IMG/VR virus record: IMGVR_UViG_3300046727_000675
Span: 1-64,000 of that record
Length of the DNA: 64,000 bases
From: a virus
Direction: 5' to 3' (one strand)
Under the pieces are notes generated by a model, which was not told where the DNA came from, did not search any database, and worked only from the letters and a program-made list of their open reading frames with translations. The translations under genes and the position numbers were made by a program. Each line of letters starts with the position of its first letter. Position 1 is the first letter of the stretch. Of the stretch, positions 58,787-64,000 are shown piece by piece.

Positions 58787-59237
58787 GAGCCGCGAGGCGT
58801 ACTTCGTCAAGATGCTGGGGCTCGTCGCCGCGCGCTCGACCTGCGCGCGGCGCGCGGTCGGGGCGATCATCACCGACGTCCAGGGCCACGTGCTGTCGAT
58901 GGGCTACAACGGCGTGCCGTCCGGGGTCGCTCACTGCGTGGCCGGCGAGCGCACGTGCGACGGCTTCCAGGACCCGAAGGGCGACGTCCGGCGGTGCCTC
59001 GCGGTGCACGCCGAGCAGAACGCGCTGCTGCAGTGCTCGCGGCTGGACCTGGCGCACACGGTCTACGTCAGCTGCACGCCGTGCTTCGCGTGCGCGAAGA
59101 TGATCCTGAACACGCCGATCGCGCGCGTCGTCGCCGTCGCGCCGTACGTCGGCGACGACCTCGGGCAGGAGCTGCTGGTGAGACGGGAGAGGCTTTTCTA
59201 CTATGACGCAGACGCAGACCTCGCTGTCCTTTACTGA
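58779..59237 (+). CDS. dCMP deaminase-family protein
   Basis: 152 residues. The zinc and catalytic site is VHAEQNAL (H, A, E) and CTPCFACAK (PCxxC). It converts dCMP to dUMP, or in this setting could act on hydroxymethyl-dCMP to give the dUMP form. GTG overlaps the hydroxymethylase-like gene by 8 nt. Function from family; the altered substrate is a hypothesis. Its 3' end overlaps the polymerase by 35 nt. Confidence 0.9.
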   Translation: MRESREAYFVKMLGLVAARSTCARRAVGAIITDVQGHVLSMGYNGVPSGVAHCVAGERTCDGFQDPKGDVRRCLAVHAEQNALLQCSRLDLAHTVYVSCTPCFACAKMILNTPIARVVAVAPYVGDDLGQELLVRRERLFYYDADADLAVLY

Positions 59238-61068
59238 CGGGACAAGCTTCGGCCCCGCCGGGGACCGCGGACCGCGGCGCCAGGGGTCGGGGCTGAGGCC
59301 CGACGCGCTGCCGGACCAGTTCCCGGAGGGCGCGTGGCCCGCGATCGACGTGGAGTCGGACGGGCTCGGCCGCGACGCGCTGCCGGTCGGCATCGTCGTC
59401 GCGACGGCCGACGAGTCGCGCTACTTCCCGTTCGGGCACGCGGAGGGGCGGCAGCATGACCCGAAGGCCGTGCGCGTGTGGTGCGAGGAGCACCTGGCCG
59501 GCGAGGACCTGATCTTCCGCAACGCGAAGGGCGACCTCGACTGGCTGCGCCGGTGGGGGCTCGACCTCGAGGCGCTCGGCGCGCGGCCGCACGAGATCCA
59601 GCACCCCGCCGCGCTGCTCGACGACCGCCGCCGCAAGTTCAAGCTCGAGGACCTGGCGCAGGACCGCCTGGGCCGCGGCAAGCTGGCGCCGCCGCCGGGC
59701 AAGATCCACGAGTTGCCGGCCGACGTGGTCGCGCCGTACGCGCGCGAGGACGGGCGTCTGACCCGCGAGTGCTGGTTCAGCTACCTGCCGGACATCGAGC
59801 GCGAGGGGCTCGGCGAGGTGCTGGCGCTCGAGGACGGCTTGATCTGGTCGACCATGGCGATGGAGCGCGCCATGGCGCCGATCGACGCGCCGAAGCTCGA
59901 GCGGTGGATAGCCGAGGTGACGGCCGAGCACCAGAAGCGGCTGATGGACATCTGGCGCCTGACCAAGTTGCGCGTGAACCCGGACTCGGGCCGGGACATG
60001 CGCAAGTTCTTACAGAACTTCGGCGTCGCGCACACGGGCTTCACGACCGAGAAGGGGAACGAGGCCTTCACCGAGGAAGCGCTGCTGCGCCACTCGGGAC
60101 GCTATGAAGGAGACGGAAAAGATCGAAGATGGGTTATCACGAACCCGGCGGTCCACGCCGCGCTCGAGGCGCGGCAGCTCGCGTCGCTGCTCTCGAAGTA
60201 CCTGCTGAAATACCGGGACGCGCTGCTGCCCGGCGGCCTCCTGCCGTACCAGCTGCACCAGCTGCGCGGCGACGAGAACGGCACGATCACCGGGCGCTAC
60301 GCGTCGTCGAAGGTGAACATCCAGCAGGTCTACAAGCCGGATAAGCAGCCGGCCCTGACGCAGCGGTGGGTCATCCGCGAGCTGTTCCTCGCCGGCGAGG
60401 GCGCGGACCTGCTCGACGCCGACGCGAGCCAGATCGAGTACCGGCTGTTCGCGCACAACTCGTCGGTGCCGCCGCCGCACTCGACGCGCCTCATCGAGGC
60501 CTACAACGACGACCCGGACACGGACTTCCACCAGCTCGTGACCGACGAGATCCTGCAGAACGTAATGGAGCGCGTGTACGCGAAGAACTGGAACTTCCGC
60601 AAGCTCTACGGCGGCGGCGTGGCCAAGTCGGCCGCGATGACGGGTCTTCCGCTCGAGCGGTGCAAGGAGATGGACGCGCAGTACGACCGCCGCTTCCCCG
60701 AGGCCACGCGCCTGCTGCGCTTCTGCGAGCGGCTCGCCGAGCGGCGCGGGTACGTGAAAACGATCTCCGGCCGGCGGTCGCGCTTCCAGGAGGGCGACCG
60801 GTTCTACAAGGCGCTGAACTCGGTGCTGCAGGGGTCAGCGGCGGACATCATGAAGAAGAAGATCCTGCGGCTGTACAACGAGCGCAAGACCCTCGAGATC
60901 GTCCTGCGCGCGACGGTGCACGACGAGGTGTGGGGCGATCGAAAAAATAAGAGCAAGAAGTCAGCGAGGCTGCTCGAAGAGTGCTTCGCCGTGCAGGAGT
61001 ACAAGCTCAACGTGCCGATCACGTGGAGCATCGGCTACGGCAAGAACTGGGCGGAGGCGATGACGTGA
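59203..61068 (+). CDS. DNA polymerase family A with 3'-5' exonuclease
   Basis: 621 residues. The exonuclease has AIDVESDG (Exo I), IFRNAKGDLDWL (Exo II) and YAREDGRLT (Exo III). Polymerase motif A is DADASQIEYRLFA, motif B is AKNWNFRKLYGG with F at the place of E. coli Phe762, and motif C is VHDEVWG. This is the replicative polymerase of the phage. There is no 5'-3' exonuclease. ATG 59203 lies inside the deaminase gene. The sequence is intact. Confidence 0.95.
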   Translation: MTQTQTSLSFTDGTSFGPAGDRGPRRQGSGLRPDALPDQFPEGAWPAIDVESDGLGRDALPVGIVVATADESRYFPFGHAEGRQHDPKAVRVWCEEHLAGEDLIFRNAKGDLDWLRRWGLDLEALGARPHEIQHPAALLDDRRRKFKLEDLAQDRLGRGKLAPPPGKIHELPADVVAPYAREDGRLTRECWFSYLPDIEREGLGEVLALEDGLIWSTMAMERAMAPIDAPKLERWIAEVTAEHQKRLMDIWRLTKLRVNPDSGRDMRKFLQNFGVAHTGFTTEKGNEAFTEEALLRHSGRYEGDGKDRRWVITNPAVHAALEARQLASLLSKYLLKYRDALLPGGLLPYQLHQLRGDENGTITGRYASSKVNIQQVYKPDKQPALTQRWVIRELFLAGEGADLLDADASQIEYRLFAHNSSVPPPHSTRLIEAYNDDPDTDFHQLVTDEILQNVMERVYAKNWNFRKLYGGGVAKSAAMTGLPLERCKEMDAQYDRRFPEATRLLRFCERLAERRGYVKTISGRRSRFQEGDRFYKALNSVLQGSAADIMKKKILRLYNERKTLEIVLRATVHDEVWGDRKNKSKKSARLLEECFAVQEYKLNVPITWSIGYGKNWAEAMT

Positions 61069-61220
61069 CACGGCTTAGGCTTAAGAAGATAAAATGTCTC
61101 TCTGCCCGCAAGAACCGGCGCGGCGGCGCGTGCGTTTGCCGGCGCGAAGTGTCCCATGACGGCGATTGCCGGTGCTCGCGCTGCAAAAAAACATGGAATA
61201 GAAAGAGAGGAACAAACTGA
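61065..61220 (+). CDS. Basic zinc-finger-like peptide, 51 residues
   Basis: GTG overlaps the polymerase stop. Lys/Arg-rich with a Cys cluster: CVC, C and CRCSRCKK, ending WNRKRG. It could bind nucleic acid. The DNA is less GC-rich than its neighbours. No family recognised. Confidence 0.55.
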   Translation: MTRLRLKKIKCLSARKNRRGGACVCRREVSHDGDCRCSRCKKTWNRKRGTN

Positions 61221-61221
61221 C

Positions 61222-62493
61222 ATGGCGACAGAACCCCTGATCAACTGCCCGAAGTGCGGCGCCGAGATCGCGGTGACCGAGGCCCTCGCGGGCCCGATCG
61301 TCAAGCGGCTCGAGGCCGAGACGAAGAAGAAGCTCGACCTGCAGGCCGACGCGCTGAAGAAGCGCGAGCAGGCGCTCGCGGCGGGCGAGGCGGCCGTCGA
61401 GCAGACGGTGCGGCAGCGGCTCGCGGCCGAGTCCCAGCGCGTCGAGGCCGGGCTGCGCGCGGAGATCAGCGGCGAGCTCGGCGCGTCGTACGAGAAGTCG
61501 AAGAAGCTCGCCGAGGACGCGCTCGCCGCGGAGCGCCGGCGGGCCGAGGGCCGCGAGGCCGAGCTGCGCGGGCTGACGGCGAAGCTCGCCGAGGCCCAGG
61601 AGGCGCAGGCCGGGGCGGAGCGGGCCCGGCGCGACTTCGAGGAGAAGACGCGCGAGCTGAACCTCACCGTGGAGCGCCGCGTCACCGAGGAAGCCGACCG
61701 GCTGCGGTCGCGGCTCACGGAGGAGATCACCGGCGCCGAGCGGACGAAGCTCGCCGAGAAGCAGCACACGATCGACCAGATGGCGTCGCAGATCGAAGAC
61801 CTGAAGAAGCGCGCCGAGCAGGGCAGCCAGCAGCTGCAGGGCGAGGCCCAGGAGCTCGTGCTCGAGTCGGACCTTCGCCTGGCGTTCCCGACCGACGAGG
61901 TCGAGCCGGTCGGCAAGGGCGTCCACGGCGCCGACTGCGTGCAGCGCGTGGTCACGGTCGCTGGCGCCGCGGGCAGGATCCTGTGGGAGTCGAAGCGCAC
62001 GAAGAACTGGGGGCCGGATTGGCTCGCGAAGCTGCGCGACGACTGGCGGAGCTCGGGCGCCGACGTGGCGGTGATCGTGTCGCAGGCGCTGCCGGAGGGG
62101 GTCGCGACGTTTGCGCTGGTCGAGGGCGTCTGGGTGTGCGCCCCGGCCTACGCGGTGCCTCTGGCCGCCGCGCTGCGCCAGGCCATCACGGGGATCGCGA
62201 AGGCGCGCGCGGCGCAGGCCGGTCAGCGCACGAAGGCGGAGCTCGTCTACGCGTACCTGACCGGCGACGGCTTCCGCCACCGGATCGAGGCGATCGTCGA
62301 GCGGTTCGGCGGGCTGCGCGAGGACCTGGAGAAGGAGGAGAAATTCATGACCAAGCAGTTCGCGAAGCGGCGCGAGACGCTGGCGCAGGCCGTGACGAGC
62401 CTCGGCGGCCTCTACGGCGACTTGGAGGGCATCGCCGGCGCGGCGGTCGCCGAGCTCCCGGCGCTGTCGCTCGGGACGGGGGAGGAATCATAA
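61222..62493 (+). CDS. DUF2130-family protein, coiled coil and nuclease-like domain
   Basis: 423 residues. N-terminal zinc ribbon (NCPKCGAE), a long coiled coil (about residues 30-210, Ala/Glu/Arg/Leu-rich), then the DUF2130 core ILWESKRTKNWGPDWLAKLRDD and AVIVSQALPEG. The E-x-K with later D resembles a PD-(D/E)xK-type nuclease. C-terminus with KEEKFMTKQFAKRRE. ATG 61222 after AGGAAC. It may act in DNA processing; nuclease activity is inferred. Confidence 0.75.
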   Translation: MATEPLINCPKCGAEIAVTEALAGPIVKRLEAETKKKLDLQADALKKREQALAAGEAAVEQTVRQRLAAESQRVEAGLRAEISGELGASYEKSKKLAEDALAAERRRAEGREAELRGLTAKLAEAQEAQAGAERARRDFEEKTRELNLTVERRVTEEADRLRSRLTEEITGAERTKLAEKQHTIDQMASQIEDLKKRAEQGSQQLQGEAQELVLESDLRLAFPTDEVEPVGKGVHGADCVQRVVTVAGAAGRILWESKRTKNWGPDWLAKLRDDWRSSGADVAVIVSQALPEGVATFALVEGVWVCAPAYAVPLAAALRQAITGIAKARAAQAGQRTKAELVYAYLTGDGFRHRIEAIVERFGGLREDLEKEEKFMTKQFAKRRETLAQAVTSLGGLYGDLEGIAGAAVAELPALSLGTGEES

Positions 62494-62494
62494 T

Positions 62495-62725
62495 ATGGAG
62501 AAAAAGTGGAGATTCAAACGGTGGTATCCCAAGACAATCGGTGGGAAGATTATTCTGACGGGCAGGGTAACCGCCACGCCGTGCTTGGGGCGAACCGTTC
62601 TGTGGATGACCGCCGGAGGTCTGAATACCCATTTCAAATTTGAGCTTCCTGTGTCTTCGCGTCACTTTCGGCATGGCGACACGGTGACCATCGTGGTGTC
62701 GCGCGATCGCAGGAGAAAAAGATGA
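62495..62725 (+). CDS. Hypothetical small beta-rich protein, 76 residues
   Basis: ATG 62495 immediately after the DUF2130 stop. Basic, beta-rich (KIILTGRVTATPCLGRTVL, HFRHGDTVTIVVSRDRR). The DNA is less GC-rich than the flanks. No family named. Overlaps the MazG-like gene by 4 nt. Confidence 0.6.
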   Translation: MEKKWRFKRWYPKTIGGKIILTGRVTATPCLGRTVLWMTAGGLNTHFKFELPVSSRHFRHGDTVTIVVSRDRRRKR

Positions 62726-63009
62726 CCAGCAACGAGCGCGAGCGGATCGCCCTGGACCTCGCCCAGGAGGAGTGCGCCGAGCTGGCCGTGGTCATCTCGA
62801 AGGTGAAGCGCTTCGGGATCCTGTCCGACAACGACGGCAGGATGCCGGCGAACAACCGCGCGCTGCTCATCCAGGAGATGGCCGACGTCGAGTACTTCAT
62901 CAACTTCATGCGCCGCGAGTACAAGGTCGACGAGGACGAGTTCAGGGACGCGTACCACAGGAAGTGCCAGAAGGTGAACAAATATCTGTACCCGGAGGAG
63001 AAGACATGA
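62722..63009 (+). CDS. MazG-like nucleotide pyrophosphohydrolase
   Basis: 95 residues, all helical: LAQEECAELAVVISKVKRFG (E-E-x-x-E metal-binding helix) and IQEMADVEYFINFMRREY (E-x-x-D motif) fit the all-alpha NTP pyrophosphohydrolase superfamily. In modified-base phages such enzymes can remove dCTP or other competing dNTPs. ATG overlaps the previous stop. Confidence 0.8.
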   Translation: MTSNERERIALDLAQEECAELAVVISKVKRFGILSDNDGRMPANNRALLIQEMADVEYFINFMRREYKVDEDEFRDAYHRKCQKVNKYLYPEEKT

Positions 63010-63380
63010 TGCTACAGACCGAAGTTTCAATTCCCCAGGAGCTGCTGAAGCGGTTCGACGCGCTGACCGCGAAGATCGGCGAGGCCGGCGGCACGGCCTG
63101 GGGCTGGTACGTGCGGCAGTCCGTGATTGACGGAGCAGAGGCGCTGGCCGTGGCGGGCGTTCTTCTCGCCGCCGCCGTCTTTTGTCTGTGGTTCGGGACA
63201 AAACTTCGCCGGACCGCGGACAAGGTGACGATCGACAGCGGCAGGTCCTTGCACGAGGTGTGGTGGCTCGGAAGCGCGATCGCGGGCGCGGCCGCAGTGT
63301 TCTTCACCGCTAACGGCCTCGACCTGCTGCTGAACCCGTCCTACTGGGCGCTGCAGCGTCTTCTTGGAACGAGGTGGTGA
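63006..63380 (+). CDS. Membrane protein with two helices, 124 residues
   Basis: ATG overlaps the MazG-like stop. Two predicted membrane segments (ALAVAGVLLAAAVFCLWFG near 46-66, VWWLGSAIAGAAAVFFTAN near 86-104). A cytoplasmic N-terminal helical part. No family named. It is not next to the endolysin, so I do not call it a holin. Confidence 0.55.
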   Translation: MMLQTEVSIPQELLKRFDALTAKIGEAGGTAWGWYVRQSVIDGAEALAVAGVLLAAAVFCLWFGTKLRRTADKVTIDSGRSLHEVWWLGSAIAGAAAVFFTANGLDLLLNPSYWALQRLLGTRW

Positions 63381-63383
63381 CCG

Positions 63384-63602
63384 ATGGCCCTTCGTAATGA
63401 ATCCGGCGAAGACAACGACTCGCGCGTCGCCGAGGCGCGCGACATCATGAGGATCGTCGAGGACGAGACCGAGAAGCTGTCGGGGCGCGAGACGCAGTTC
63501 GTCGAGTCGATCGCCGACCAGCTGACATTCGCGGTTCCGAGCATCAGCGCAAAACAAATCTTCTGGCTGCGCGACATCAAGGACAAGGTGGTGGGATCGT
63601 GA
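63384..63602 (+). CDS. Hypothetical acidic protein, 72 residues
   Basis: ATG 63384, with GGTGGTGACCG upstream. Acidic start, then a helical stretch ARDIMRIVEDETEKLSGRETQ and ISAKQIFWLRDIKDKV. Looks like a small regulatory or assembly peptide. Its end overlaps the next gene by 4 nt. Confidence 0.55.
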   Translation: MALRNESGEDNDSRVAEARDIMRIVEDETEKLSGRETQFVESIADQLTFAVPSISAKQIFWLRDIKDKVVGS

Positions 63603-63784
63603 AGATCAAGCGGCATCCGGTCCAGCCGGAAGACGTGAAGCTCGCCTATGACCTGACCATGTCGCTTGGCTCGCCGTCCGACGGCGCGTTCCACTGCCTG
63701 ATGGCGTCGCACCTGAACCTGATCCTGGGGCGTCGCACCCTGCTCTCGCGGGTGAAACGATTTTTCACGAGGAGACAACCATGA
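63599..63784 (+). CDS. Hypothetical protein, 61 residues
   Basis: GTG overlaps the previous stop. HPVQPEDVKLAYDLTMSLG is likely a helix, then HCLMASHLNLILGRRTLLSR. Basic C-terminus. No family named. It ends with the 4-nt overlap to the last gene. Confidence 0.5.
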   Translation: MKIKRHPVQPEDVKLAYDLTMSLGSPSDGAFHCLMASHLNLILGRRTLLSRVKRFFTRRQP

Positions 63785-64000
63785 AGGTCGGCACAAAGTC
63801 CGTCCTGTACGGCGCGCACTGCTTCCTGCTCCACCCGTGGTTCGTCGCCGCGGGCTGGCGCCGGCTCTACGGCTTCCCGTGGGATCCGCGCCTGTGGGTG
63901 GCGTTCTTCGTCCATGACCTCGGCTACTGGGGCAAGCCAAACATGGACGGGCCGGAGGGCGAGCTTCACCCGTTCCTGGGCGCGAAGATCATGGGACGTC
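63781..64000 (+). CDS. HD-like phage protein, 3' end beyond window
   Basis: First 73 residues of a protein with HCFLLHPWFVAAGWRRLYGF and DPRLWVAFFVHDLGYWGKP, then HPFLGAKIM. The H and HD positions suggest a metal-dependent phosphohydrolase-like domain (HD-type, not proven). The gene is cut by the window edge. ATG overlaps the previous stop. Confidence 0.6.
   Translation, partial: MKVGTKSVLYGAHCFLLHPWFVAAGWRRLYGFPWDPRLWVAFFVHDLGYWGKPNMDGPEGELHPFLGAKIMGR

Noticed and set aside
63006-63380. Holin assignment for the two-helix membrane protein
   Set aside because: It is far from the endolysin and lies in the replication block, so topology alone is not enough.
1-64000. tRNA genes and CRISPR arrays
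   Set aside because: I saw no cloverleaf with a T-loop consensus and no regularly spaced direct repeats of CRISPR type by eye; a covariance search was not possible.
1-64000. Integrase, excisionase or phage attachment site
   Set aside because: No tyrosine or serine recombinase motifs were recognised in any supported gene, so temperate lifestyle is not claimed.

Overview
The window is one continuous, high-GC segment of a tailed-phage (Caudoviricetes) genome, probably a siphovirus of a Gram-negative host. Reasons: HK97-like head genes; a tail tip built from the three-gene set known from gene transfer agents (DUF2460, DUF2163 and NlpC/P60 proteins followed by a large hub); a GH108-type endolysin; dense gene packing; and nearly all genes on the + strand. 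GTG and TTG starts are very common. Both ends cut through genes. I see no integrase, no tRNA and no CRISPR array. The host cannot be named from the sequence.

Layout. Positions 1-1468 hold the C-terminal part of a D5/P4-type primase-helicase. Next comes a short AT-rich island with a large hairpin. Positions 1744-3844 encode the terminase. From 3841 to 7957 there is a chain of twelve small genes joined by 4-nt stop/start overlaps; it includes an ECF-like sigma factor, two tandem Tat-signal proteins, zinc-ribbon proteins and a LuxR-type HTH protein. Head genes run from 8026 to 18150: portal, a multi-domain MuF protein, protease, scaffold-like protein and capsid. The portal, MuF and protease proteins carry five copies of a KYSxDxxRDExGRW module, four of which precede or join ADP-ribosyltransferase-like or other variable cassettes. 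Positions 18266-26212 form a nine-gene glycan island. Positions 26279-30147 encode exported or lipoprotein-like fibre proteins plus a second LuxR-type HTH protein. Positions 30158-45127 hold connector and tail genes, including a candidate -1 frameshift at CCCGGGG. Positions 45318-47870 are a lysis/membrane block that ends at the best rho-independent terminator in the window (47894-47917).

A second transcription unit starts just after that terminator at a sigma-70-like promoter overlapped by an inverted repeat. A near-copy of this promoter lies at 52848. These units carry a Topo VI-A-like TOPRIM protein, a DUF932-like protein and several unknowns, then a DNA-modification and nucleotide block (54109-59237). 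That block contains a thymine-pyrophosphorylase/HMU-kinase-helical-type protein, a C5 cytosine methyltransferase, Vsr, a P-loop kinase with a UDG-like tail, a thymidylate-synthase-fold enzyme carrying the Asp diagnostic of dCMP hydroxymethylases, and a dCMP deaminase. Family A DNA polymerase, a DUF2130 protein, a MazG-like protein and an HD-like protein follow.

How it fits together. The late operon packages DNA, builds the virion and lyses the cell. It may also load virion-borne ADP-ribosylating effectors and modify host or virion glycans. The second operon replicates DNA and appears able to make and install a modified pyrimidine, in a gene set that parallels the T4 pathway (hydroxymethylase, kinase, deaminase, pyrophosphohydrolase, polymerase). 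The primase fragment at the left edge probably belongs to this replication set if the genome is circular or circularly permuted.
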